Origin: a virus
Strand: one strand, 5' to 3'
IMG/VR virus record: IMGVR_UViG_3300048586_000369
Coordinates: 1 to 26,967 of that record
DNA: 26,967 nt
Below are positions 1 to 7,987 of the stretch, in pieces. Every line of letters starts with the position of its first letter. Within the stretch, counting starts at the first letter, position 1. The position numbers were made by a program, and so were the translations under genes. The notes under the pieces are model-generated. The model had not been told where the DNA came from. It did no database searches and worked only from the letters and a program-made list of their open reading frames with translations.

Positions 1-2
1 TG

Positions 3-578
3 CTGAACGACGACCGCGCCGACTGGCGTGAGGCATGGGCGCTGTTCCCCGGCGACGTGGCCTATGTCTGGCACGGGGCGCTGCACGCGGCGACCGTGGC
101 GGACAGCCTGACCGCTGCGGGCTTCGCGATCCGGTCGCAGATCATCTGGGCCAAGGACCGGCTGGTCCTCAGCCGCGGTGACTATCACTGGCAGCATGAA
201 CCCTGCTGGTATGCGGTGCGCGCCAAGGGCAAGGGTCACTGGGCGGGGGACCGCAAGCAAACGACGCTGTGGCAGATAGCCAACCGGGATCAGGATGCCG
301 ACACGGTCCACGGCACCCAGAAACCGGTCGAATGCATGCGGCGGCCAATCCTGAACAATTCCAGCCCCGGCCAGGCGGTCTATGAACCGTTCATGGGTTC
401 CGGCACCACGCTGATCGCGGCCGAGACGACGGGCCGGGTCTGCTTCGGGATCGAGTTGAACCCCGCCTATGTCGATGTCGCCATCGAGCGGTGGCAGTCC
501 TTCACGGGCCAAGAGGCCCTGCTGGCGGAGACCGGCGAGACCTTCTCCGCCCTCAAGTCCAAGCGGCTCGCCGCATGA
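3..578 (+). CDS. DNA methyltransferase, C-terminal part (5' end outside window)
   Basis: The frame is open to the left edge, so only the last 191 residues are present. The C-terminal half shows a methyltransferase AdoMet-binding motif I (EPFMGSGTT) followed by the acidic segment FGIELNPAYVDVAIERW, and before it GTQKPVE, which is usual in beta-class N6-adenine/N4-cytosine methyltransferases. In this class the catalytic (D/N/S)PPY motif precedes motif I, so it lies in the missing part. The protein would methylate a short DNA motif on phage or host DNA, for example to evade host restriction. No restriction partner is visible. Its stop overlaps the next start as ATGA, so the two genes are translationally coupled. 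The motif I region closely resembles that of the downstream enzyme, suggesting an old duplication. Confidence 0.88.
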   Translation: MNDDRADWREAWALFPGDVAYVWHGALHAATVADSLTAAGFAIRSQIIWAKDRLVLSRGDYHWQHEPCWYAVRAKGKGHWAGDRKQTTLWQIANRDQDADTVHGTQKPVECMRRPILNNSSPGQAVYEPFMGSGTTLIAAETTGRVCFGIELNPAYVDVAIERWQSFTGQEALLAETGETFSALKSKRLAA

Positions 579-1903
579 ACGCGCCCCTCCTGCCCGGCCG
601 GATCGAGCATTGGCCGCTGGCCCGTCTGCGGCCCTACGCCCGCAATGCGAAAAACCACGATGCCGACCAGGTGGCGAAGATCGCCGCCAGCATGGCCGAG
701 TTCGGCTGGACGGTCCCTTGCCTCGTCGCGGCCGATGGCGAACTGATCGCAGGCCACGGCCGCGTCCTGGCCGCGGCACAACTGGGGCTGGCCGAGGCGC
801 CGGTCATCGTGCTGGGCCATCTGACCGAGGCACAGCGGCGTGCCTATCGGATCGCTGACAACAAGCTGACCGAACTGGGCGGGTGGGACGAAGCTCTGCT
901 GCTCGAGGAACTGCGCGGGCTGCTGGCCGAAGATTTCGACCTCGGCCTGATCGGGATCCCCGAAGACGAACTGGACGCGCTGCTGCATGACGCCGACGAC
1001 CGCGCACCGATTGACGACGACACCGCCAACACCATCCCTGCGGCCCCGGCCGAACCGATCACCCGCCCCGGCGACATCTGGGCGCTGGGCGATCACCGCC
1101 TGATCTGCGGCGATGCGACCGACCCGGCCGTGGTGGCGCGGCTGATGGATGGCGCGCAGGCGTCGCTGATGTTTACCTCCCCGCCCTATGCCCAGCAGCG
1201 CGACTATGGCGCGGCGAAGGAAAAGGTCGGCGATTGGGATGCGCTGATGCAGGGCGTCTTCACCGCAGCGCCCGTCACTGCCGATGCCCAGCTGCTGGTG
1301 AACCTCGGCCTCGTGCACCGCGACAGCGAATGGATCCCGTATTGGGAAGGCTGGGTTGACTGGATGCGCGCGCAAGGCTGGCGGCGGTTCGGCTGGTATG
1401 TCTGGGACCAGGGGCCCGGCCTGCCGGGTGACTGGAACGGCCGCCTTGCGCCCTCGCACGAGTTCATCTTCCACTTCAACCGCCAGCCGCGGAAGCCGAA
1501 CAAGACGGTCGAGAGCAAGCACGCAGGCGAAACCCTCGGCGGCGGCGGCCTGCGCGGGGCCGACGGCACGGTCCATCGCAAGACCGGCTACGGAAACGCG
1601 ATCCAGAGCCACCGCATCCCGGACAGCGTGTTCCGCATCATGCGCCACAAGGGCGGGCTGGGTGCTGCCGGGTCGCACCCGGCCGTCTTCCCCGTGGCGC
1701 TGGTCGAGGCGGTGCTGGAGGCTTTCACCGATCCGGGCGACTTGGTGTTCGAGCCGTTCTGCGGCTCCGGCACCCAGCTGATCGCCGCCGAACGCACCGG
1801 GCGGCACTGCTTCGCGGTGGAACTGGACCCGGTCTATTGCGACGTGGCGGTGCGACGGTGGGAGATGGCGACGGGGCGGAAGGTGACACTCCTCGATGTT
1901 TGA
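575..1903 (+). CDS. ParB-like domain / DNA methyltransferase fusion
   Basis: This 442-residue protein has a ParB/Srx-like N-terminus (about residues 10-105) with the AGHGR signature at 59-63 and RIADNKLTE further on. A linker of about 50 residues leads to a DNA methyltransferase domain (about 165-440). The catalytic motif IV is TSPPY (201-205) and the AdoMet motif I is FEPFCGSGT (392-400), giving the beta-class order. SPPY is seen in N4-cytosine and some N6-adenine enzymes, so the modified base cannot be told. ParB-methyltransferase fusions are common in alphaproteobacterial prophages upstream of the terminase. The ATG at 575 overlaps the previous stop (ATGA); an in-frame GTG/ATG further upstream would overlap the previous gene by about 85 bp and is less likely. 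The likely role is self-modification of phage DNA as an orphan enzyme. Confidence 0.9.
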   Translation: MNAPLLPGRIEHWPLARLRPYARNAKNHDADQVAKIAASMAEFGWTVPCLVAADGELIAGHGRVLAAAQLGLAEAPVIVLGHLTEAQRRAYRIADNKLTELGGWDEALLLEELRGLLAEDFDLGLIGIPEDELDALLHDADDRAPIDDDTANTIPAAPAEPITRPGDIWALGDHRLICGDATDPAVVARLMDGAQASLMFTSPPYAQQRDYGAAKEKVGDWDALMQGVFTAAPVTADAQLLVNLGLVHRDSEWIPYWEGWVDWMRAQGWRRFGWYVWDQGPGLPGDWNGRLAPSHEFIFHFNRQPRKPNKTVESKHAGETLGGGGLRGADGTVHRKTGYGNAIQSHRIPDSVFRIMRHKGGLGAAGSHPAVFPVALVEAVLEAFTDPGDLVFEPFCGSGTQLIAAERTGRHCFAVELDPVYCDVAVRRWEMATGRKVTLLDV

Positions 1904-1996
1904 GCCAGCCATCCAAGGCGCATCCCGTGTTTCGCCCTCTGGGATTTGATCAACGCAAATGAAATTCCCGCTGCTTCGAGTGCCCCACGCTTTGAT

Positions 1997-2605
1997 CTAA
2001 CTGGTCGGTACAGATTTCTTGACCTCATTCAGGAATGTCCTGACTGCCTTCCGGTATCTAAATAGCATCGGTGTACCAATCTGCAGCCGCTCACCTGGCC
2101 TTGGCGGGGGAACGACAAAGCCCTTTATGATCGCAATAGACCTTTCGTTCCACTTGCCGCCCGCATGGCAAAGAACATTTCGTACTGCAATCATTTCAAG
2201 GCAAGCATCTCTTGCCCACTCGAACTCTTGATCAACAACGGTATAGAGCTTCTCGACCTTGCTCTGAGGATGATCGCCTGCGGTAAACGAGAGCTCGACC
2301 AAGGCTTGAGTCATCATTTCGTCGAAGATTACTACAAGATCTTGCAAGAGCATTTTGACTGCGTTTTGAGCATTTGCCCTAAAGTGAAGTGATGGATCCC
2401 TGCGAAACTTGACCAATGAGTTCCCAAACTTCTCAGCCATCAGCGGCGAAGCGAACGTGCAGACTGGCTCAACCCAGTTGGCACCAGACAGAATTGCTGA
2501 ATGCAATTCTTCCTTCTTTGAAAATCCATCGGCCCTTGCGACTTCGAGGGCGTAAATGATCGTGTAAAGAGTTGAAGTCCACGAGTTAATGGGCTCCCAG
2601 TCCAT
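1997..2605 (-). CDS. Cargo protein with HEPN-like R-x4-H motif, function unknown
   Basis: This 202-residue protein is not recognised at family level. The start is fixed by a perfect AGGAGG (2615-2620 on the minus strand) placed 9 nt before the ATG at 2605; a longer frame to 2683 lacks such a site. The sequence looks largely helical. Near the C-terminus it reads AVRNVLCHAGGKW, with R142-N143 and H147 fitting the R-x4-6-H active-site motif of HEPN domains, which include many ribonucleases of toxin-antitoxin and abortive-infection systems. The region is visibly richer in A/T than its neighbours and is transcribed against the methyltransferases and the terminase operon. It therefore looks like acquired cargo. 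That it is real and translated is fairly sure; a nuclease function is inference from one short motif. Confidence 0.72.
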   Translation of the reverse strand: MDWEPINSWTSTLYTIIYALEVARADGFSKKEELHSAILSGANWVEPVCTFASPLMAEKFGNSLVKFRRDPSLHFRANAQNAVKMLLQDLVVIFDEMMTQALVELSFTAGDHPQSKVEKLYTVVDQEFEWARDACLEMIAVRNVLCHAGGKWNERSIAIIKGFVVPPPRPGERLQIGTPMLFRYRKAVRTFLNEVKKSVPTS

Positions 2606-2639
2606 TTCGACCGTCCTCCTAGCATGTAAGCGACCCGAG

Positions 2640-2667
2640 CCTATAGTTTCCGCGCCGCAAAACAAAG
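2640..2667 (-). promoter_or_regulatory. Possible sigma70-like promoter for the HEPN-like gene
   Basis: On the minus strand a TATAGG -10-like hexamer (2640-2645) is preceded, 15-16 nt upstream, by TTTGTT/CTTTGT (2661-2667). It lies about 35 nt before the gene start, in an A/T-richer intergenic stretch. The match is loose and the spacing a little short, so this is only a candidate. Confidence 0.28.
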
Positions 2668-2719
2668 GACTGGCGACCAACAATGCTTCTGGGATTCATG
2701 GCTTCTGGCTCTCAGCAGG

Positions 2720-3283
2720 TCACTTAATGCGGTACACCATCCCCCTGCCCTCGATTTTCTCCGCGGCGATGGGCAGGCCTAACTTCTTCTTCAGTGCGCC
2801 CGAGATCGATCCCCTGACAGTGTGGGCCAACCATCCGGTCGCCGCGACGATCTCGGCGATGGAGGCACCCTCGGGGCGCTGGAGCATGGCGATGATCTGC
2901 GCCTGTTTGGTGCCAGCGCGGATGGCGACCAGTTTCGCGGTGTCGGTGTCGTCGGGCGTCTGGTCTGCCGCCTGCGGCCTCGGCTTCGCCTTCCGCGCGC
3001 TGGCGACAGCGCTGGCCGCCACCGGCTCGATCCCGATGGCCTCAAGCCCGGCCTCGGTGGCGATCAGCGTGGTGCCGTGGCCATCGCCGGTCTCACGCCA
3101 CATCGGTTCGCCGCGCCGCAGGTTGGCCTCGACCTCCTCGAGCCAGCCGCGGGCGATCATCTTGCCGACGACCATCTTGGCGGCGGCACCGACCAGCCCC
3201 TCGGGCAGCGGCAGGGCGAGGTTGCCGGGCCGGGTCGCGGCGCGGGACAGGATCAGGGACTGGGTATCGGACGGGGTGGTCAT
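2720..3283 (-). CDS. DUF3489 domain protein (winged-helix-like)
   Basis: This 187-residue protein ends in a conserved segment (about 115-187) that I recognise as DUF3489: KLVAIRAGTKQAQIIAMLQR, then a helix-turn-helix-like stretch around TGWLAHTVRGSISG, ending in GRGMVYRI. The fold is probably a small winged helix, so DNA binding or regulation is plausible, but I know of no demonstrated function. The N-terminal half contains an Ala/Lys/Pro-rich linker (about 88-112). The ATG at 3283 has GGAGG 5 nt upstream, supporting the start. It is probably co-transcribed with the small gene upstream of it (3380-3607). DUF3489 genes are frequent in alphaproteobacterial phages and often sit near methyltransferases or terminase. 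Confidence 0.82.
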   Translation of the reverse strand: MTTPSDTQSLILSRAATRPGNLALPLPEGLVGAAAKMVVGKMIARGWLEEVEANLRRGEPMWRETGDGHGTTLIATEAGLEAIGIEPVAASAVASARKAKPRPQAADQTPDDTDTAKLVAIRAGTKQAQIIAMLQRPEGASIAEIVAATGWLAHTVRGSISGALKKKLGLPIAAEKIEGRGMVYRIK

Positions 3284-3379
3284 CGGGGCCTCCGTGGCTG
3301 TGGGCGCGCGATGTGCGGGCCTTCTACCGAGGCAAGACCCGTCGTGCTGACGGGGCGGTCGTTGCGCCGCGTGGGCGCG

Positions 3380-3607
3380 TCAGGCGGCGTGCTCGCCTTC
3401 CTTGAAGGCGCTGTCGGTGATCTGGCGCAGCAGGCCCGCGTAGTGCTTCAGCGTGCCGACATGCCCCCAATGGATCTCGTCGGGATGGGTCTCGAAGTGG
3501 TCGTCGCTGAGGGCCTTCAGGCGCTCCAGCATCGTGTCGATCTCGGCCTTGGCGGCGATGAAGGCGTCTAGGGCTTTGGAATTGTCGGCAGTGCGGCGGG
3601 TGGTCAT
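3380..3607 (-). CDS. Small protein of unknown function upstream of DUF3489 gene
   Basis: This 75-residue charged, mostly helical protein begins MTTRRTADNSKALDAF and ends FKEGEHAA. I chose the ATG at 3607 because the protein looks native from there on and an AAGGA lies about 11 nt upstream; the open frame continues further but would run through the opposite-strand small terminase gene. It has no recognisable motif, membrane segment or signal peptide. It lies about 100 bp upstream of the DUF3489 gene on the same strand and is probably in the same operon, divergent from the packaging genes that start at 3725. Confidence 0.62.
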   Translation of the reverse strand: MTTRRTADNSKALDAFIAAKAEIDTMLERLKALSDDHFETHPDEIHWGHVGTLKHYAGLLRQITDSAFKEGEHAA

Positions 3608-3724
3608 GGCGGGGTCGTCCTTCACTGAGTTGCATCGTTTCCTCGCGATCAGATTCGCTCTGTCGCGCCCGCTAATCAACCGAATACCAAGCGATATCAT
3701 CAGCTTGATCGGATTATCCGCGCC

Positions 3725-4261
3725 ATGAAAGGCATGAGCGAACGCGAGTATGCGGCGCATTCTGGCCTCTCCCGCGGAGGGGTGCAGAAGGCGCGCAAGA
3801 ACGGGCGGCTGGTAATCCATGACGACGGGTCGATCAACGCCTCGGCCTCGGATGTGCGGCGGGCGGAGATGACGGATCCCGACCAGCAGCGGCGGTCTCT
3901 TGGTGGCGATGGGCTGGCGAGCGCCCCGGGCGACACGACGTCCTACATCAAGGCGCGCACAGCGCTGACGGTTTACGCTGCGCAAGAACGCCAGCTGGCC
4001 GTGCAGAAGAAGAAGGGCGCACTGGTCGACCGCGCGCGGGCGGAGACCCTCGTCTTCCGCCTGGCGCGGCAGGAACGGGATGTTTGGGTCACCTGGCCCG
4101 GACGGGTGGCCGCGCTGATGGCGGCGCAGATCATGGCGGAGGTGGAACGGCAATCCGGGGCATCGGTGACGATCGAGACCGCGATCATGCAGAGGGTGCT
4201 GGAAGCCCATGTCCGCGAACAGCTCGACGCCCTCGCCGACCTCCGGGTCTCGCTTGCATGA
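3725..4261 (+). CDS. Terminase small subunit, Nu1-like DNA packaging protein
   Basis: This 178-residue protein begins with a predicted winged helix-turn-helix (SEREYAAHSGLSRGGVQKAR, about 5-24) and a short wing (GRLVIHDDGSI), as in lambda Nu1-type small terminases that bind the packaging site. The middle (about 80-130) is helical and charged, and the C-terminus contains VTWPGRVAALMAAQIMAE, the region expected to contact the large subunit. The start could equally be the ATG at 3734 (MSEREY); neither has a strong ribosome-binding site. Its 3' end overlaps the large subunit gene by 53 bp in another frame, pointing to coupled production of the two subunits. It is the first gene of the late morphogenesis operon. 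Confidence 0.83.
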   Translation: MKGMSEREYAAHSGLSRGGVQKARKNGRLVIHDDGSINASASDVRRAEMTDPDQQRRSLGGDGLASAPGDTTSYIKARTALTVYAAQERQLAVQKKKGALVDRARAETLVFRLARQERDVWVTWPGRVAALMAAQIMAEVERQSGASVTIETAIMQRVLEAHVREQLDALADLRVSLA

Positions 4262-6260
4262 TGAGGATGACGACAACGACCTGACGGCCGACCTCGACCT
4301 TGGCTTCGACGGCGCTGAAGACCTGCTCCGGGTCTGGCGGCAGGGCCTGCGCCCTGACCCGAACCTGACGGTATCGCAATGGGCAGATCAGCACCGCTGG
4401 CTGTCGTCGCGCGGCGCGGCCGAGCCGGGGCGCTATCGCACCGCCCGCGCGCCCTACCTGCGCGAGATCATGGATACGCTCTCGCCCGGACATCCGGCGC
4501 AACGCATCACCTTCATGAAGGCCGCGCAGGTCGGGGCAACGGAAGCGGGTAACAACTGGATCGGCTTCGTCATCCATCACGCCCCCGGGCCGATGCTGGC
4601 GGTGCTGCCGAGCCTGGAACTGGCGAAGCGGACGTCACGCGGCCGTTTGGACCCGCTGATCGCGGATAGTCCGGCGCTCCGCGAGCGGGTGAACCCGGCC
4701 CGCTCCCGCGATGCCGGGAATTCAATGCTGTCGAAGGAATTCCCCGGCGGCATCCTCGTGCTGACCGGCGCGAACTCGGCCACCGGCCTGCGGTCGATGC
4801 CTGCGCGCTATGTCTTCCTCGACGAAGTCGATGCCTATCCGGCCTCGGCCGACGAGGAAGGCGATCCGGTCACGCTGGCGGAAGCGCGGACGACGACCTT
4901 CTCGCACCGGCGCAAGGTGTTCATGGTCTCGACCCCGACGATCCGGGGGCTGTCGCGCATCGAGCGCGAGTTCGAGGCCTCCGACCAGCGGCGCTACTTC
5001 GTGCCCTGCCCGCATTGCGGCGCGATGCAATGGCTGCAGTTCGACCGGCTGCGCTGGGCGAAGGGAAAGCCGGAAACGGCGGTCTATCACTGCGAGGGCT
5101 GCGAACGGCCCATCGCCGAGCACCACAAGACCGAGATGCTGGCCCGCGGCGAATGGCGGGCAACAGCGGTTTCCAAGGATCCGAAGGCCATCGGCTTCCA
5201 TCTCTCGGCCCTCTATTCGCCTTTGGGGTGGAAAAGCTGGTCCGACGTCGCGCGGGAATGGCTGGCAGCCCAGGGGTCGGACGAGACGCTGCGCGCGGCT
5301 CGCAACACGCTTCTGGGCGAGACATGGGTCGAAAGCGGCGATGCGCCGGAATGGCCGCGGCTGGCGGATCGGCGGGAATCCTGGAAGCCGGGCACGGTGC
5401 CAATTGCCGGGCTGTTCCTGACGGCCGGGGCCGACGTCCAAAGGGACCGGATCGAGGTCGACATCTGGGCCTGGGGCCGCGGCCTCGAGTCCTGGCTTGT
5501 CGATCACATCGTCATTCCGGGCGGCCCGGATGATCCGGCAGCCTGGGACAAGCTGACCGCCTTGCTCGGGCGGAGCTGGCAGCATGCCAACGGCGCCTTC
5601 ATGACGGTAGCGCGCCTTGGCGTCGATACCGGCTACGAGGCGGCGGCGGTCTATGCCTGGTCGCGCAAGGTCGGGTTCGAACAGGTCGCGCCCCTGAAGG
5701 GGCTTGAGGGCTTCAACCGGGCGGCGCCGGTCTCCGGCCCGACCTTTGTCGATGCGACCATCGGCGGCAAACGGCTGCGCCGCGGCGCGCGGCTCTGGTC
5801 TGTGGCGACCGCGACGTTCAAGTCGGAGACCTACCGCTTCCTGCGGATCGAACGGCCCTCGGACGAAGACCGGGCGCTGGGCGTGCTGGACGCCACCGGC
5901 ACGATCCACCTGCCCGGCTGGGCCGACACAGAATGGCTGAAACAGCTGGTGGCCGAACAGCTGGTCACGATCCGCAACAAGCGCGGCTATGCCCACCAAG
6001 AGTGGCAGAAGATGCGCGAGCGGAACGAGGCGCTGGACTGCCGGGTCTACGCCCGTGCCGCAGCGTGGATCCTCGGCGCCGACCGCTGGGACGAGGCCAC
6101 CTGGCGGCGGCTCGAGGCGCAGGCGGGCGTGGAAACGCGCATGCCAGCAGCCATCCCGACTGACGCCGCACCACCCGATCCGGCCCAGCCTAAGGCCGGA
6201 ACGCTGACCACGCCACGCCGGAAACGGCGGGCCTACACCCCGAACTTCATGAGAGACTGA
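4209..6260 (+). CDS. Terminase large subunit, lambda GpA family
   Basis: This 683-residue packaging ATPase/nuclease has the GpA-family N-terminus (SQWADQHRWLSSRGAAEPGR, about 56-75), a Walker A-like AAQVGATE (105-112) and a Walker B-like YVFLDEVDAY (201-210). Two CxxC pairs, CPHC (267-270) and CEGC (295-298), form a zinc-ribbon-like element typical of this family. The C-terminal half contains GVDTGYEA, where an RNase H-like nuclease acidic residue is expected. It moves DNA into the prohead and cuts at the packaging site. The length fits GpA proteins. The ATG at 4209 lies inside the small subunit gene with only a poorly spaced GGAAG, so the true start may differ slightly. The stop overlaps the next start as TGATG. 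Confidence 0.95.
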   Translation: MSANSSTPSPTSGSRLHDEDDDNDLTADLDLGFDGAEDLLRVWRQGLRPDPNLTVSQWADQHRWLSSRGAAEPGRYRTARAPYLREIMDTLSPGHPAQRITFMKAAQVGATEAGNNWIGFVIHHAPGPMLAVLPSLELAKRTSRGRLDPLIADSPALRERVNPARSRDAGNSMLSKEFPGGILVLTGANSATGLRSMPARYVFLDEVDAYPASADEEGDPVTLAEARTTTFSHRRKVFMVSTPTIRGLSRIEREFEASDQRRYFVPCPHCGAMQWLQFDRLRWAKGKPETAVYHCEGCERPIAEHHKTEMLARGEWRATAVSKDPKAIGFHLSALYSPLGWKSWSDVAREWLAAQGSDETLRAARNTLLGETWVESGDAPEWPRLADRRESWKPGTVPIAGLFLTAGADVQRDRIEVDIWAWGRGLESWLVDHIVIPGGPDDPAAWDKLTALLGRSWQHANGAFMTVARLGVDTGYEAAAVYAWSRKVGFEQVAPLKGLEGFNRAAPVSGPTFVDATIGGKRLRRGARLWSVATATFKSETYRFLRIERPSDEDRALGVLDATGTIHLPGWADTEWLKQLVAEQLVTIRNKRGYAHQEWQKMRERNEALDCRVYARAAAWILGADRWDEATWRRLEAQAGVETRMPAAIPTDAAPPDPAQPKAGTLTTPRRKRRAYTPNFMRD

Positions 6261-6472
6261 TGGACCTGGAACGCATGCAGGCCCTGCTGACCGCGCTGCA
6301 GGAAGCCCGCTTCGCCGGGCTGCGCAGCGTCAGTTACGACGGCAAGACCGTGACCTATGGCTCGGATGCCGAACTGGCCACAGCAGTTCGGGACTTGGAG
6401 GGCCGGATTGCTACCGCCTCTGCCACCCCGCGTCGTCGCCGGTGGGGCACCGTGGCCACGAAGGGTCTGTGA
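6260..6472 (+). CDS. gpW-like head-tail joining protein
   Basis: This 70-residue protein matches the lambda gpW type in size (68 residues), position (between the large terminase and portal genes) and sequence style. It begins with a helix (MDLERMQALLTALQEARFAG), continues with a short beta hairpin (SVSYDGKTVTYGS) and a second helix (AELATAVRDLEGRI), and ends in a basic tail. gpW stabilises the filled head and creates the site for the next joining protein. Its ATG shares one base with the terminase stop, and 3 bp separate it from the portal gene. Confidence 0.85.
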   Translation: MDLERMQALLTALQEARFAGLRSVSYDGKTVTYGSDAELATAVRDLEGRIATASATPRRRRWGTVATKGL

Positions 6473-6475
6473 CCG

Positions 6476-7987
6476 ATGGTCCTCGACGCGTTCCGCGCCC
6501 GCCTTGGGTCCATCATCGGTGGCTTCGATGCGGCACAGTCCCATCGCCGCATGCGCGGGTTCCGCGCGACCCGCGCCCATGTGAACACGCTGATCGCCGC
6601 CTCGGGCGAGACGATCACCGCCCGGGCCCGCTGGCTGGTGCGTAACAATGGCTATGCGGCAAACGCCGTCGATGCCTTCGCGAACCATGTCGTCGGCGAC
6701 GGCATCAAGCCCTCGTCGAAGATCGCCGAGGCCGCAAAAAAGGAGGAGCTGCAGAAGCTCTGGCTTGCCTGGACCGACGAGGCGGATGCCGAGGGTCTGA
6801 CAGACTTCTTCGGCCTCCAGCGCCGGGCGGCCCGCGAAGTGTTCCTCGCGGGCGAAGTATTCCTGCGCATCCGGACGCGGCGGCCGGAGGACGGGCTGAC
6901 GGTGCCGATGCAGCTTCAGATGCTGCCGTCAGAAATGCTGCCCCAGGACATGACCCGCGCGTTGCCGGGTGCCGGATCGATCCGGCAGGGCATCGAGTTC
7001 GACGGCATCGGACGGCGCGTCGCCTACCACTTCCTGCGCCGCCATCCGGGCGACATGACCGATCCAGGACTGGCCGGGGAAACCGTGCGCGTGCCCGCTT
7101 CCGAGGTGATCCATATCCTCGACCCCGTCGAGGCAGGCCAGCTGCGCGGCGTGTCGCGCTTTGCAGCGGCGGTGGTGAAGCTCTTCACCCTCGATCTCTA
7201 CGACGATGCGGAACTCGAGCGGAAGAAGACCGCAGCGATGTTCGCGATGTTCATCACCTCGCCCGCCCCTGAAACCGCCCTCGACCCGGCCGAGGACGAT
7301 CTCGAGGTCGAACCCGGCCAGGTCGTGCGGCTCGATCCCGGCGAAGATGTCACCACGCCCTCGACGCCGGATTCCGGGTCTACCTATGAACCCTTCCAGT
7401 ACCGCACGCTCCTGCAGATCGGCGCGGCGCTGGGCGTACCCTATGGCTATCTCACCGGCGACACCGCCAAGGGAAACTTCTCGAACACGCGGATCGCCTT
7501 GGTCGACTTCCGCCGTCGCATCTCCGCCTTCCAGCATTCGGTGATGGTCTATCAGCTGTGCCGCGCCGTCTGGACGCGCTGGATGGACATGGCGGTGCTG
7601 GCGGGCGCCATCGATCTGCCGGGCTTTGCCACCGACCGGCGTGCATACCTCGCCTGCGACTGGCTCCCCACGAAATGGGACTGGATCGACCCGGCCAAGG
7701 ATGCCGCGGCCGAGATCCTGCAGATCGAGGCGGGCCTGAAATCCCGGACTCAGGCCATCGCCGAACGCGGCTATGACGCCGAGCAGGTCGACCGTGAAAT
7801 CGCCGCGGAACGGAAACGCGAGGCGGAGCTGGGGCTCGACTTCCGGCGGCCGGGATCACCGGCGCAGGCGGCCGGTGGCGGCGCTGCGCCGCGTGATGCC
7901 GAGGGCCAGCAGCGAGATCAGCAGGACACGAACGATCAGGAAGACGGCGGCGAGGACCGGGAGCCCAGGCCCGCGGAGGAAGCATGA
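6476..7987 (+). CDS. Portal protein, lambda gpB family
   Basis: This 503-residue protein is recognisable as a lambda-family portal. Early conserved features are RARWLVRNNGYAANAVDAF followed by NHVVGDGIKP; later ones are EVIHILDP, QLRGVSRFAAAV and GAALGVPYGYLTGDT. The portal forms the dodecameric ring at the unique vertex through which DNA enters and leaves, and binds the terminase. The C-terminus (about 455-503) is a Gln/Asp/Glu-rich low-complexity tail, usually disordered in these proteins. An AAGGG about 8 nt before the ATG supports the start. The stop overlaps the protease start by 4 bp (ATGA). Confidence 0.95.
   Translation: MVLDAFRARLGSIIGGFDAAQSHRRMRGFRATRAHVNTLIAASGETITARARWLVRNNGYAANAVDAFANHVVGDGIKPSSKIAEAAKKEELQKLWLAWTDEADAEGLTDFFGLQRRAAREVFLAGEVFLRIRTRRPEDGLTVPMQLQMLPSEMLPQDMTRALPGAGSIRQGIEFDGIGRRVAYHFLRRHPGDMTDPGLAGETVRVPASEVIHILDPVEAGQLRGVSRFAAAVVKLFTLDLYDDAELERKKTAAMFAMFITSPAPETALDPAEDDLEVEPGQVVRLDPGEDVTTPSTPDSGSTYEPFQYRTLLQIGAALGVPYGYLTGDTAKGNFSNTRIALVDFRRRISAFQHSVMVYQLCRAVWTRWMDMAVLAGAIDLPGFATDRRAYLACDWLPTKWDWIDPAKDAAAEILQIEAGLKSRTQAIAERGYDAEQVDREIAAERKREAELGLDFRRPGSPAQAAGGGAAPRDAEGQQRDQQDTNDQEDGGEDREPRPAEEA

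Noticed and set aside
467-1912. Long minus-strand open frame (481 codons) opposite the methyltransferases
   Set aside because: It mirrors two clear methyltransferase genes; its translation is Arg/Pro/Asp-rich without family features, as expected from GC-rich antisense frames.
1904-1996. Bidirectional terminator between the methyltransferase and the HEPN-like gene
   Set aside because: Only a weak ATCCC/GGGAT pairing with a 14-nt loop and no T-tract is present.
2606-2683. Longer version of the HEPN-like gene starting at 2683
   Set aside because: AGGAGG 9 nt before the ATG at 2605 decides the start, and a possible promoter lies within the extension.
3628-3724. Promoter for the late operon in the divergent gap
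   Set aside because: TATCAT (3695-3700) looks like a -10, but no acceptable -35 stands 16-18 nt upstream; a phage-specific or distant promoter is as likely.
3608-4276. Upstream extension of the small minus-strand gene to about 298 codons
   Set aside because: The extension is antisense to the Nu1-like gene and Arg/Pro-rich; the native-looking protein begins at the ATG at 3607.
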